Source: an uncultured Eubacterium sp.
Lineage (GTDB): Bacteria; Bacillota; Clostridia; Lachnospirales; Lachnospiraceae
Reading direction: 5' to 3'
Length of the DNA: 34,548 bases
Assembly (NCBI GenBank): GCA_947089855.1
Contig: CAMUML010000044.1
Coordinates: 1-34,548, forward strand
The notes under the pieces were generated by a model. The model saw nothing but the letters and a program-made list of their open reading frames with translations, made no database searches and was not told the DNA's origin. A program made the translations under genes and the position numbers. Positions 15,608-24,593 of this stretch are shown piece by piece; position 1 is the first letter of the stretch; each line of letters begins with the position of its first letter.

Positions 15608-16942
15608 ATGAACCAGAAAATTCAATTATCGGACCATTTTAACTATCAAAAACTCATCCGTTTTACGCTTCCATCGATTATTATGATGGTTTTTACTTCT
15701 ATTTATGGCGTTGTCGACGGCTTTTTTGTATCCAACTATGTCGGAAAGACGCCTTTTGCAGCGGTCAATTTTATTATGCCATTTTTAATGGTGCCAGGTT
15801 CTGTCGGTTTTATGTTTGGTACCGGCGGCAGTGCCCTGATCGCAAAAACATTGGGGGAAGGGAAAAAAGAGGAGGCAAACCGGCTGTTCTCGCTGTTTAT
15901 CTATGCAGCTATCCTAAGCGGCATTGTGCTGGCAGTTTTGGGGATTGCATTTATCCGTCCGATCGCTGAAGCGCTTGGCGCCCAGGGCCAGATGTTGGAG
16001 CAGTGTGTGCTGTATGGCCGTATCTACCTTGCCGGGCTGCCGGCCCTAATGCTGCAGTACGAATTTTCGAGTTTTTATTCTACTGCTGAAAAACCGCAGA
16101 TGGGGTTAATCGTTGCAGCGGCTGCCGGGATTACAAATTTTGTCCTGGATGCTGTTTTTATTGCGGCCTTCCAATGGGGGCTGGCCGGTGCGGCGCTCGC
16201 TACGGTATGTGGGCAGCTTGCGGGCGGTATTTTCCCCCTGGTTTACTTTGCACGCAAAAATACCAGCCTGCTACAGCTGTCCAAAACAGCTTTTAACGGC
16301 TCCGCACTGTGCAAAGGATGCGCCAATGGCTCTTCGGAGCTTATGACCAATGTCTCCATGTCCGTTGTAAATATGCTTTATAATGTCCAGCTTATGAAAT
16401 ACATTGGGGAAGACGGGGTAGCGGCATACGGCGTTTTGATGTATGTCAACTTGATTTTCCTCGCAGCTTTTATCGGCTACGCGATCGGGATGGCCCCCAT
16501 TGCCAGTTACCACTACGGAGCCGGAAACCATACGGAGCTGTCGGGCCTGCTAAAACAAAGCCTGGTTATTATCGGGTTATTTGCAGTTGCTATGCTTGCC
16601 TGCGGACAAATACTGGCCGCACCGTTAGCAAACGTCTTTGTTGGATATGACCAGGCGCTTTTTACGCTGACACTGCAGGGGTTCCGGATCTTTTGCTTCT
16701 CCTTCCTGTTTGCGGGCCTTGCCATATTTGGGTCAGCCTTTTTTACGGCGTTGAACAACGGGCTGGTGTCTGCATTGATCTCGTTTTTGCGGACGTTGGT
16801 CTTCCAGGCTGCAGCTGTCCTGATATTCCCTATGATCTGGGACGTCGATGGAATTTGGATGTCAATCGTCGCCGCGGAATTAATGGCTGCTTCTGTTACT
16901 GTACTGTTTCTGGCCCTGATGCGCAAAAAATACCATTATTAA
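15608..16942 (+). CDS. MATE-family multidrug/cation antiporter
   Basis: A 444-residue membrane protein with about 12 hydrophobic segments, normal for MatE transporters. Typical sequences are FTLPSIIMMVFTSIYGVVDGFFVSNYVG in the first segments and FMFGTGGSALIAKTLGEGKKEEANRLFS after segment two, with a second half repeating the pattern (VAAYGVLMYVNLIFLAAFIGYAIGMAPIASYHYGAGN). It exports drugs or metabolites using an ion gradient; the substrate cannot be told. The start at 15608 has AGGAGG seven bases upstream. It is followed by the terminator at 16960-17001. Confidence 0.92.
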   Translation: MNQKIQLSDHFNYQKLIRFTLPSIIMMVFTSIYGVVDGFFVSNYVGKTPFAAVNFIMPFLMVPGSVGFMFGTGGSALIAKTLGEGKKEEANRLFSLFIYAAILSGIVLAVLGIAFIRPIAEALGAQGQMLEQCVLYGRIYLAGLPALMLQYEFSSFYSTAEKPQMGLIVAAAAGITNFVLDAVFIAAFQWGLAGAALATVCGQLAGGIFPLVYFARKNTSLLQLSKTAFNGSALCKGCANGSSELMTNVSMSVVNMLYNVQLMKYIGEDGVAAYGVLMYVNLIFLAAFIGYAIGMAPIASYHYGAGNHTELSGLLKQSLVIIGLFAVAMLACGQILAAPLANVFVGYDQALFTLTLQGFRIFCFSFLFAGLAIFGSAFFTALNNGLVSALISFLRTLVFQAAAVLIFPMIWDVDGIWMSIVAAELMAASVTVLFLALMRKKYHY

Positions 16943-16959
16943 GGAACTGCCCCAAAAAG

Positions 16960-17001
16960 AAAGGGCGGAAACCAATGAAAAATAATTGGTTTCCGCCCTT
17001 T
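16960..17001. terminator. Bidirectional terminator between the MATE and M13 genes
   Basis: AAAGGGCGGAAACCAAT (16960-16976) and ATTGGTTTCCGCCCTTT (16985-17001) form a perfect 17-bp stem with an eight-base loop. A T-run follows on the plus strand (GTTTTTTATT), and A-rich sequence on the other side gives T's on the minus strand. It serves both convergent genes. Confidence 0.9.
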
Positions 17002-17023
17002 GTTTTTTATTCCGTTTGTTTCC

Positions 17024-19507
17024 TTACCACACCTGGACCCTATCCTCTGGCGCTACATACATCGCGTCATTTTTGGTAACCCCAAATATATCGTAAAACT
17101 GCTCGAACAATGGCAGGATTGCATTAACCCGTACTTTGTTCTGGGAATGGACATCTACGGTCAGCAGGTAATCCCGGTACTGGTCGGTCTGGTTGGACGC
17201 CCAGATATTTGCATTGCTGTTAAATACTTCCATCTGCGCTTTTTTATCCGCCCCTACGATTTCCAGTACGCAGGCCATACCGCCCATATCCGCAACATTT
17301 TCCGTAACGGTCATATCGCCGTCCTGGAAAATTCCATTTGTAATCTCAATGCCATTATAGTAATCTTTTACTTTCTGCGCCTTAGCTGTGAACGCGTCCA
17401 TATCCCCTTGCGTCCACCAGTTGTTAAGGTTGCCGTTTTCATCATATCCCGCCCCGACAGGGTCAAATGCATGGGTGATCTCATGGCCAATTACGGTGCC
17501 GATGCCGCCAAGGTTTTGTGCATCGCTTGCATCCTTGCTGTAAAACGGCGCCTGTAAAATCGCTGCCGGGAACGTAATATCATTTGCCTGCGGGTTATAA
17601 CATGCATTGACTGTCTGCGGCGTCATTACCCATTCCGTTTTATCCACGCCGGAATCCAGTTTTTCCTGTGCCCCTGTATTTAGCGCTTCCTGGATATGGA
17701 TAATATTTTCTATCACACCTTTCGATGCATCAATCGTGATTCCGTCGAAATAAGATGGCCATTTATCCGGATAACCGATCTTTACTTTCATCGTATCCAG
17801 CTTTTTCACCGCTTTTTGTTTGGTTTCATCGGAAAGCCAGTCTAATTTCTGGATCCTGCCGCGGAACGTGCTAAGGAGCGTACGGGTCATCGCTTCAATA
17901 TCCGTTTTGCTTTCCTGTGAAAAATACCGGTCGGTATACAACTTCCCAAACTCCCAGGAAAACAGCCCCTGCGTCAGCTCCTTTGCCACCTCGTCCATAC
18001 TCGGGTTTTCGCCTGCACCGGTAAGTGATTCATTGACAGCCTTAAGCGCCTTGTAATGCTCTGTAGTCAGATAGTTGCTATAGCCCATGTACAGCGTAAA
18101 TTTCGTATAATTTTTCAACAGCTCCAGGTGTTCCGGCGTCAGGTAGCTGTTGATCTTTTTTGCGTTCTCCTCTTCGTATACGATGCACCGGTCAAACTGT
18201 GTAACGCCAGCTGCCCGCAAATACCCTTCAATATCACAGTTGCTGTACAGCGCCACTAGTTCTGCCTTCGTATAAGGATGGTAGAAATTCTTTATATCAT
18301 TCCGTTCCGCCAGGCTGGCCCCGGAAGACGCCAAGTCTTGTTCCAGCTGGAATACCTGGGAAGCGATTTCCCCAGCCCTGGTATCGTTTTCCCCGGCCAG
18401 GACAAACATCTGTTTGATAAAAGTAAGGACTGCCTGCTGCACCGGCTGCCCAGCTTCCCCAACCATATAGTCTTTTGGCATAATATAAGCCGGGCCTTGA
18501 TTGACGAGGACATACTTATTGGAATCCATAGAATCCTGCTGGATCTGGAAACCAAGCGCGCTGCCTACCCCAAACTTCGCCAGTTCCCCTAGCACTTCCA
18601 CAAATTCCGCTATTGTTCCTGCCTGGTCAATTTTATCCGTATAAGGCTTTAATGGCGTAACCCCCGCCTGGTCCCTTGCATCCATATCACGGGTAACAAA
18701 GTAAAAATCAATGATCTTTTGCTCGATGCTGCCTTTTGCATACTTATCTTTTTCCGCTGCCAGGCTGTCGATAATCGTATTTAAGTCCTTTGTAATATTT
18801 TTCTGAAGCTCTGAAAAACCATCCCACTGGCTCTGGTTTTCCTGCAGGGTATGTGCCTGTAAAGACGTAGCATTCACTGCCTGGTAAAAATCGTCCTGCA
18901 GCCGCACCACCGCGTCAGCCGCCCGGACAGTTATGGTAACCGTTTCACTTTTATTGGTCCCATCCGTGGATGTTACAGTTATTTTTGTCCTGCCAGCTGC
19001 TTTGGCAGTAACCACGCCCTTTTTTGACACTGTTGCAACTTTTGGATCCGCCGACGTAAAAGAAAGCGTTTGATTGGAAGCATCTTCCGGGGAAATGTCT
19101 GTTTTTAGCGTAGACTGCATCCCAACGGAAAGTGCAAGCGCTGGCTTTACAATATTAACCCCCGCTACTTTCGTACCGACCGTTACCTCAACGGACGCTT
19201 TGGCGCTTCCCGAGCCCGCAATAATGGTAGCCTTGCCCTCCTTGAGCCCTTTTAACTTTCCGGCCTTGCTTACAGTTACGACCTTTGGGTCGCTGCTTTT
19301 CCAGGCCACGTCTGAGCGGTCTGCTTTTAAAGTAAACGTTTCCCCTTTTTGGATCGTAAGCGTTTTGGTTGCCACATTTGTGATTTTGACTTTTTTTGCA
19401 GCCTGTACAACTGCCAGGTTCCTGCCGCCTGCATCTGCATACGGCACTGCCGGGATGGCAAGTGCAGCTGCAAGCAGCAGGGAAATGATTTTGTTTCGTT
19501 TCTTCAT
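17024..19507 (-). CDS. Secreted M13-family metallopeptidase with N-terminal Ig-like (Big_2) domains
   Basis: An 827-residue exported protein. Residues 1-26 are a signal peptide (KKRNKIISLLLAAALAIPAVPYADA). Residues about 38-195 hold two bacterial Ig-like domains with the VAWKSSDPKVVTVSKAGKLKGLKEGKATI pattern and its repeat LSFTSADPKVATVSKKGVVTAKAAGRTKI. The rest is a neprilysin-type M13 peptidase: the zinc site HEITH at about 675-679, then ENVADMGGM with the third ligand Glu, and the family C-terminus ending VQVW. It should cut peptides at the cell surface. The start at 19507 has GGGGG upstream. It has no lipobox or LPxTG motif. Confidence 0.92.
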   Translation of the reverse strand: MKKRNKIISLLLAAALAIPAVPYADAGGRNLAVVQAAKKVKITNVATKTLTIQKGETFTLKADRSDVAWKSSDPKVVTVSKAGKLKGLKEGKATIIAGSGSAKASVEVTVGTKVAGVNIVKPALALSVGMQSTLKTDISPEDASNQTLSFTSADPKVATVSKKGVVTAKAAGRTKITVTSTDGTNKSETVTITVRAADAVVRLQDDFYQAVNATSLQAHTLQENQSQWDGFSELQKNITKDLNTIIDSLAAEKDKYAKGSIEQKIIDFYFVTRDMDARDQAGVTPLKPYTDKIDQAGTIAEFVEVLGELAKFGVGSALGFQIQQDSMDSNKYVLVNQGPAYIMPKDYMVGEAGQPVQQAVLTFIKQMFVLAGENDTRAGEIASQVFQLEQDLASSGASLAERNDIKNFYHPYTKAELVALYSNCDIEGYLRAAGVTQFDRCIVYEEENAKKINSYLTPEHLELLKNYTKFTLYMGYSNYLTTEHYKALKAVNESLTGAGENPSMDEVAKELTQGLFSWEFGKLYTDRYFSQESKTDIEAMTRTLLSTFRGRIQKLDWLSDETKQKAVKKLDTMKVKIGYPDKWPSYFDGITIDASKGVIENIIHIQEALNTGAQEKLDSGVDKTEWVMTPQTVNACYNPQANDITFPAAILQAPFYSKDASDAQNLGGIGTVIGHEITHAFDPVGAGYDENGNLNNWWTQGDMDAFTAKAQKVKDYYNGIEITNGIFQDGDMTVTENVADMGGMACVLEIVGADKKAQMEVFNSNANIWASNQTDQYRDYLLTVDVHSQNKVRVNAILPLFEQFYDIFGVTKNDAMYVAPEDRVQVW

Positions 19508-19607
19508 GGTTACCCCCATTCGGCCGCTGGCGCCTGCGGCTTGATCCTGATAAATAAATGAGCTTTGGTATGCGCCTGTGCTGTTGATAAAAATATGTAC
19601 CAGGGAA

Positions 19608-19616
19608 ATTATACCA
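19608..19616 (-). promoter_or_regulatory. Extended -10 promoter of the M13 peptidase gene
   Basis: On the minus strand TGGTATAAT, an extended -10 element, lies just downstream of the chemoreceptor stop codon at 19630 and about 100 bases before the peptidase start. The -35 region is poor. Confidence 0.4.
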
Positions 19617-19629
19617 TACTTCCCAAACC

Positions 19630-21330
19630 CTATTCTGTTTTCAGCTTAAATTGCCCAATCAAATCGTCCAACACAATCGACTGCGAAGACAACTCCTGGC
19701 TAGTCGCAGAAGCCTGCTGCGCAGTTGCCGCGTTATTCTGCACGACCTCAGATATTTTATTTACCCCTATCTCCGCCTGGCGCATCGCTTCCGCCTGGTC
19801 GTCCACCATAATCTTCAAATTCTTAGAAAACTCAGCAATCTGCTTAATTCCATCTACCACTGCTTCAATAGCCCCGGAAGCCCGTTCCGCTGCCTGGTTG
19901 CCCTGTTCAATTTCTTTTACGGAACCTTCGATTAACTTTCTCGTATCAACCGCCGCTTTTGCACTCTGGTCAGCCAACTCACGGATCTGTGCCGCAACAA
20001 CTGCAAACCCACGCCCGGATTCCCCTGCCCGTGCCGCCTCGATCGAAGCGTTCAAAGATAACAGGTTCGTCTGCGAAGCAATCGACTCAATCTCGGAAAT
20101 AATATCCCCAATCCTTGCCGAAGCATCATTAATGCGTGTCATCGCACTCATCAACGTATCCATTTCTTCCCGGCTTTCATCCGCCTGGTTTGCATAATAC
20201 TGCGCCTGGCGGTAAGACTCATCCGCATTCTGCGCGCTTTTTTGCATTGTCTCGGTAATATCGCTGATCGTTGCATGCAGTTCTTCGACTGCACCGGCCT
20301 GCTCGGTCGCGCCTTCTGCAAGGCTTTGTGATGCTTCCGCCACATCGTTGGAACCGGAATTTACCTGGTTCGACGTCGCCCCGATTGCAACGAGCGTCTT
20401 TGTCATCTGGTCACGCAGCCCGCGCATCGATTCATACATCTTCTTAAAATCGCTTGTATACCTTTCGGAAATCTTTGACCTGACGGTATAGTTCCCGCCT
20501 GCCATCTCACCCAGCACTTCATCCATATCATGGATAATCGCACTTAGGTTTTCCGCCATATGTATGACATGTTCCGCCATATCTTCCACTTCATCGCCTG
20601 TATGGGTCTCAGGGAACGGCGTAGTCAGATCTCCGGATGCAAATGACTCCAGACGGTCGCCCAGCGACTTCAGCGGGTTTGCAATGCCCCTTGCAATATT
20701 TCTTCCAATCCACATAGAGGCCACTATTGCAAGAACAATTGCAAGGACCATTATAGCTGCCAAAATCCATTTTGTAATGTTAAGGCTCGTTGCCAAGCTG
20801 TTGCCTTCTGTTACTTTTACGCTTAAAAGCGAGTCCAGCTTGCTGTAAATATCGTTGTACACCCCGGCCAGCTGGTTTAACGCAATATCCTGCGCCTGCT
20901 TGCAAAGCTCCCGGTCAGTAGAAGCACCAAGCGTCATAACTTGGGAATCCAGCTCCCAATATTCGTCTAATTCCTGTTTTATTTCGTCATACGTTTTCCT
21001 GCCGTCCGTTGAGACAATTGTATTTTCTATATCTGCAAAATATTTTTCAAACAATACTTTTTTTTCATCATGCTGCTGAACTACCGTATCAATTGCCGAC
21101 TGCTCATCATAGCCAATTGCCGCCCGAAGCGATGACCTAATATCTGCGAATTCAAACATTGCCTTTCCTATATCGCCCTGCGCGAAACCAAAATTTTGCA
21201 ACGCATAAGAATATCTATTCGATATAGTCACAAGCGCGATCACACCAACAATCGCAGCGACCGCCGCAATTGACGATACAATAAAAAAAGACTTTACAAG
21301 CCTTTGCTCAATCTTTTCTTTTTTTGACAT
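19630..21330 (-). CDS. Methyl-accepting chemotaxis protein (membrane-bound)
   Basis: A 566-residue chemoreceptor. A first membrane segment (about 13-34) and a second (about 187-208) bracket an extracellular, mostly helical region of about 150 residues of the four-helix-bundle type. A HAMP domain follows ([26 protein letters not shown]), then a second HAMP-like stretch ([13 protein letters not shown]), then the signalling domain whose hairpin tip is [40 protein letters not shown]. There is no pentapeptide tether for CheR at the C-terminus. GGAGAAC stands about ten bases before the ATG. The ligand is unknown. It is divergent from the soluble receptor at 21736. Confidence 0.95.
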   Translation of the reverse strand: MSKKEKIEQRLVKSFFIVSSIAAVAAIVGVIALVTISNRYSYALQNFGFAQGDIGKAMFEFADIRSSLRAAIGYDEQSAIDTVVQQHDEKKVLFEKYFADIENTIVSTDGRKTYDEIKQELDEYWELDSQVMTLGASTDRELCKQAQDIALNQLAGVYNDIYSKLDSLLSVKVTEGNSLATSLNITKWILAAIMVLAIVLAIVASMWIGRNIARGIANPLKSLGDRLESFASGDLTTPFPETHTGDEVEDMAEHVIHMAENLSAIIHDMDEVLGEMAGGNYTVRSKISERYTSDFKKMYESMRGLRDQMTKTLVAIGATSNQVNSGSNDVAEASQSLAEGATEQAGAVEELHATISDITETMQKSAQNADESYRQAQYYANQADESREEMDTLMSAMTRINDASARIGDIISEIESIASQTNLLSLNASIEAARAGESGRGFAVVAAQIRELADQSAKAAVDTRKLIEGSVKEIEQGNQAAERASGAIEAVVDGIKQIAEFSKNLKIMVDDQAEAMRQAEIGVNKISEVVQNNAATAQQASATSQELSSQSIVLDDLIGQFKLKTE

Positions 21331-21361
21331 GATTTAAGTTCTCCTCTCCCTCTCTCAAAAA

Positions 21362-21403
21362 TCAGCAACTGGGCATGCTGTTTCCTGTTTTCTCTGGACG
21401 CAT
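21362..21403 (-). CDS. Possible upstream ORF 2 (13 aa) in the chemoreceptor leader
   Basis: A 13-codon frame (MRPEKTGNSMPSC) with AGGAGG eight bases before its ATG. It lies in the leader of the 566-residue receptor gene and ends 31 bases before that start. Its ribosome site overlaps the stop codon of the other small frame at 21416-21457. No homologue is known to me; it may be a chance pairing of frame and ribosome site. Confidence 0.25.
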   Translation of the reverse strand: MRPEKTGNSMPSC

Positions 21404-21415
21404 GGAAGCGCCCTC

Positions 21416-21457
21416 CTACAAAGACCCGGGGCGACCCCGACGATTGCCTGGCTGCAT
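21416..21457 (-). CDS. Possible upstream ORF 1 (13 aa) in the chemoreceptor leader
   Basis: A 13-codon frame (MQPGNRRGRPGSL), with GGAGGGGGGAG six bases before its ATG. Its TAG stop merges into the AGGAGG of the next small frame, as expected for coupled translation. Arg-, Gly- and Pro-rich content could slow ribosomes, but this is inference and the frame may be accidental. Confidence 0.25.
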   Translation of the reverse strand: MQPGNRRGRPGSL

Positions 21458-21544
21458 TTAACTCCCCCCTCCAATCATCCTGCAGCCACAAGCCAGAAAC
21501 GGTTCCTGTTAAAATTGTTGTAACAGCAGAATAAGCATATATAT

Positions 21545-21572
21545 AGTTTAGCATATATTCACAAATTTGCAA
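21545..21572 (-). promoter_or_regulatory. Promoter of the membrane chemoreceptor gene
   Basis: On the minus strand TTGCAA (21572-21567), a 16-base spacer, and TAAACT (21550-21545) with the TG of an extended -10. The start would be near 21538, giving a long leader of about 205 bases before the receptor ATG. Confidence 0.45.
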
Positions 21573-21636
21573 TTAAATTTTAAGAAAATTCACCACAAAT
21601 TTCCAGCAGAAAATGAAAAAATTTTGTTTAAAATAG

Positions 21637-21665
21637 TTGCAAAAAAATGAAAAAATCCTTATTAT
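21637..21665 (+). promoter_or_regulatory. Promoter of the soluble chemoreceptor gene
   Basis: TTGCAA (21637-21642), 17 bases, TATTAT (21660-21665), in an AT-rich region with poly-A tracts. It lies about 70 bases before the start at 21736 and back to back with the promoter at 21545-21572, so the two receptor genes share a regulatory region. Confidence 0.5.
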
Positions 21666-21735
21666 AAAAATATATACATAAAATCGGCGGCGCTGTCTGC
21701 AAATGCGGCACTGCTTCAAGATCAAGAGGTATCCA

Positions 21736-23103
21736 ATGAGAAGAAAAACTATGTCGCTCGTAAGAGCTGTCTCCCAACTGAAAGAGGCTGATTATTCAAA
21801 AGATCCGGAATTAAACGGCATTTACCAGAGGCTTTTAAAAGCAAAAAAGCAATTTGCAGAAATTTTTGAGAAAAATATCAAGGCGGTTATGCAGATAAGC
21901 TCCCTTGACCTGACGATGCAGCACCAGACCGAAAAAATCATGGACATTTCCCGTAAAGTATCCCAAGCGACCGAAACCATCTTTGGGGCTGCCACCGGCA
22001 ATGACATGTTTACCGGCACATCCAACAACCAGCATGAAGAGCTGGCCAATACGATTTCCAGTATTGCATCTGCTACGACGGAATTATCGGACAAAATTGA
22101 AACTGCCCAGGAGGACCTGACCCAGATCAAAACGCTTTCCGGCCAGACGATCGATAATTCCCGCAAAATGCAAAAAGATATGGATAACCTGTTTGAAATT
22201 ATCAGCCGTATGAACGACGTTATTTCAGGCATCGAAAATATTTCGCTCCAGACAAACCTGCTGGCTTTAAACGCCTCGATCGAAGCTACCCGGGCAGGCG
22301 AAGCTGGAAGGGGGTTTGCCGTTGTGGCAAATGAGATCCGCGACCTTGCGGAAGAGACCCAAAACCTAACCGGCAGCATGGGCAATTTTGTAGAAGAGAT
22401 CAAGGCTGCCTCCCAAAAAAGCATTAAAAGCGCAAACGGGACGATCGACGCCCTGGATTCTATGACAAATAAAATTGAACATGTATGGGAGCTTAACAAT
22501 GCAAACCATACACATGTATCGCATGTCAATGACTCTGTTAGTTCGATTGCCGCAGTCAGCGAAGAAATCAGCAGTTCTATGACCGAAATGGAAAACCAGC
22601 TCCGTGACAGTACGGACTTTATGCGCAACGTAGGCCAGGATCTGCGCAAAGCTGCCGAACCGGTCGTAAGCATCGAAAAAACGCTGGACGATTCGGTCAA
22701 ACAGATGGGGGCGCTGTCTAACGACCCATTTTTCCATCTCGAAAATGCGGATTTCGTAAAACACCTGCACAATGCTGTTACTGCACACCAATCCTGGCTG
22801 CGGAACCTGCGCAATATGGTCCGCCAGCGCAGCATTGTACCGCTGCAGCTGGATTCTTCCAAATGCGGGTTTGGGCATTTTTATTACGCCTTGACGCCTG
22901 GCAATGACGAGATCCGCAAAATCTGGGACGCGCTTGGCAAAAAGCACGAACGGTTCCACAAATTTGGCAGCGAAGCGATCGCCGCCCTAAAAAAAGGCGA
23001 CTATCCGCAAGCCGAACAGGTTTATAACCAGGCCGAGCACTACTCCAAGGAATTAATTGCCGACCTGGAAAAAATGATGGCAATTGCCCAAAACTATTCT
23101 TAA
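21736..23103 (+). CDS. Soluble chemoreceptor with C-terminal CZB zinc-binding domain
   Basis: A 455-residue cytoplasmic methyl-accepting protein with no membrane segment. The signalling domain tip reads [42 protein letters not shown] (about 165-205). The C-terminal 130 residues match the chemoreceptor zinc-binding domain: [11 protein letters not shown], then [13 protein letters not shown], then KKHERFH, giving the His-Cys-His ligand set. CZB domains sense zinc, and through oxidation of the zinc-bound Cys can sense hypochlorite in other bacteria. The start at 21736 has AGAGG seven bases upstream. It ends two bases from the stop of the convergent csoR-like gene. Confidence 0.92.
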   Translation: MRRKTMSLVRAVSQLKEADYSKDPELNGIYQRLLKAKKQFAEIFEKNIKAVMQISSLDLTMQHQTEKIMDISRKVSQATETIFGAATGNDMFTGTSNNQHEELANTISSIASATTELSDKIETAQEDLTQIKTLSGQTIDNSRKMQKDMDNLFEIISRMNDVISGIENISLQTNLLALNASIEATRAGEAGRGFAVVANEIRDLAEETQNLTGSMGNFVEEIKAASQKSIKSANGTIDALDSMTNKIEHVWELNNANHTHVSHVNDSVSSIAAVSEEISSSMTEMENQLRDSTDFMRNVGQDLRKAAEPVVSIEKTLDDSVKQMGALSNDPFFHLENADFVKHLHNAVTAHQSWLRNLRNMVRQRSIVPLQLDSSKCGFGHFYYALTPGNDEIRKIWDALGKKHERFHKFGSEAIAALKKGDYPQAEQVYNQAEHYSKELIADLEKMMAIAQNYS

Positions 23104-23105
23104 AT

Positions 23106-23393
23106 TTATTTGACAAACTGGTCAATGGCACGGTTAAGATCCTCGATGGCCTGCTGGTCGCCGTGTTCTACGGCATCCACGATACAATGGCTGATATGCC
23201 CTTTTAAGATCAGTTTTCCGGTATTATTGAGCGCCGCCTTAACTGCAGCAAGCTGTACCAGCACCTCGCTGCAGTCGCGGCCCTGCTCTACCATACCCTT
23301 TACCGCCTCCAAATGCCCGATCGCTTTTGCCAGGCGGTTAATAATGGCTTTTGTTTCCCTAGGGTCATGGGTGTGGCTATGTTCCATATGCAT
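23106..23393 (-). CDS. csoR: CsoR-type metal-sensing repressor
   Basis: A 95-residue all-helical DUF156 repressor. The copper ligand set of CsoR is seen with exact family spacing: Cys41 (GRDC), His66 (KGHIS) and Cys70 (HCI), that is Cys-x24-His-x3-Cys. The N-terminus is His-rich (MHMEHSHTHD). KAIINRLAKAIGHLEAVKGM is the family helix one. Cu(I) binding is expected to release DNA and derepress export genes, but no copZ or copA is in the window. It lies six bases after the coiled-coil membrane gene, with its ribosome site GGAGGG overlapping that stop codon, so it is translated as the last gene of that cluster. Confidence 0.88.
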   Translation of the reverse strand: MHMEHSHTHDPRETKAIINRLAKAIGHLEAVKGMVEQGRDCSEVLVQLAAVKAALNNTGKLILKGHISHCIVDAVEHGDQQAIEDLNRAIDQFVK

Positions 23394-23399
23394 CGCCTG

Positions 23400-24569
23400 C
23401 TATCCCTCCTTTCCCAGTTCCGCCATCTGGTCGATCGATGCGATCATCCCCTGTATTTCTATATCCACATCTGTCCTGCCTTTTAGCATTCCATCCAATT
23501 CAACGCGCCCTTTTTTTACAATGTCCAAGTTATACGCGATCTTCGAGCGCAGTTTTTGCCTACGGACAATCAGGTTATGCTTGATCTCCACCATCTCCTT
23601 TGGTTCTGTCAGCGCCTGCGGCTGTTCCATCCAGACCCTGGCGTCATACAGGCTGCATTTTTTTAAAAGCCCGACTAACTTTTCATAATAATAGTTCAGA
23701 TCTTCATTCGTCCTGCGGTATTTTTCCTGTTCGCGCACCGCTTCCTGGTACATATCCCACAAATAAGAAAATTCCTTGGCATCACGGACATTATATTTTT
23801 TACATACATAATCAACGGCATTCGTGATATTTACATATTTTATCTTTACTTTATTTAACAGTGTGATCGCATAATTGATATTTACCTCCGCCTGGTGCAT
23901 ATCCCGCCTGCCGCTTTCGATGCAAAGCACGATCAACGCCGCGCCCAAAACGGCTGCGAGCATCGTACCGATCCATGCATTACGGGTATCATACGAAAAA
24001 CCAATGGACAGGATAACCAGCAGCACTGCTGCCGACGCCACTGATAAAAATAGAAAAAACGAAGCGCTGCGCAGCACCTTGCGCCTGTGCCTTAAATCCT
24101 TTTTTTGCAGTTCCCATTCTCTCTTTTCCCCTTCCAGGTACTGCATATCCCGTTTTACCACAGCCTGGTATTGTTCATTTTCCTGCAGCTTGCGGACAGC
24201 ATCCGGGATGGTATCCTCCTGCTGCTGGATCATATAAAACTGTGCGTCGGAAATCCGCTTGGACGTATTTAGAAACTGGTCCCTGGCACGGTTGAGCTTC
24301 GCCACATGGTCGGCCGCTTTTTTTATCTCTTCCGCCCGGTCAGGGGGCAGGTTTTCAATCGTTTCTATATCATTCAAATACGAGGTGACAATATAGTATT
24401 CTTTTTTGCCGTCGTCAATTTCCCTAGCATTTTCCAAAAGCTGCCCACAGCGGCCTGCCAATCCGTCCGGCACATCCTGCGGCAAGCTTTCCAGGCTTCC
24501 GCTGCCCTGCACGTCTTCTAATACTTTTTGTAATTTTTTTTGGTCTCTCCTGCGTTTTAAAAATCCCAT
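23400..24569 (-). CDS. Unknown two-TM coiled-coil protein (cluster gene 4)
   Basis: A 389-residue protein I do not recognise. Residues 1-165 are mostly charged helix with coiled-coil character (ERKREWELQKKDLRHRR at the end). Two hydrophobic segments at about 168-190 and 197-216 form a hairpin across the membrane, so both ends face the same side, likely the cytoplasm. The remaining 170 residues are again long charged helices. AAGGGATG stands before the ATG. It is gene four of a five-gene minus-strand cluster and could be the membrane anchor of the complex; that role is inference. Confidence 0.8.
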   Translation of the reverse strand: MGFLKRRRDQKKLQKVLEDVQGSGSLESLPQDVPDGLAGRCGQLLENAREIDDGKKEYYIVTSYLNDIETIENLPPDRAEEIKKAADHVAKLNRARDQFLNTSKRISDAQFYMIQQQEDTIPDAVRKLQENEQYQAVVKRDMQYLEGEKREWELQKKDLRHRRKVLRSASFFLFLSVASAAVLLVILSIGFSYDTRNAWIGTMLAAVLGAALIVLCIESGRRDMHQAEVNINYAITLLNKVKIKYVNITNAVDYVCKKYNVRDAKEFSYLWDMYQEAVREQEKYRRTNEDLNYYYEKLVGLLKKCSLYDARVWMEQPQALTEPKEMVEIKHNLIVRRQKLRSKIAYNLDIVKKGRVELDGMLKGRTDVDIEIQGMIASIDQMAELGKEG

Positions 24570-24593
24570 CTGACATCCCTTCGTTTCTGGACA

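Noticed and set aside
21331-21540. A c-di-GMP riboswitch in the leader of the membrane chemoreceptor
   Set aside because: Chemoreceptor genes in Clostridia sometimes have one, but neither the class I nor the class II conserved bases could be found.
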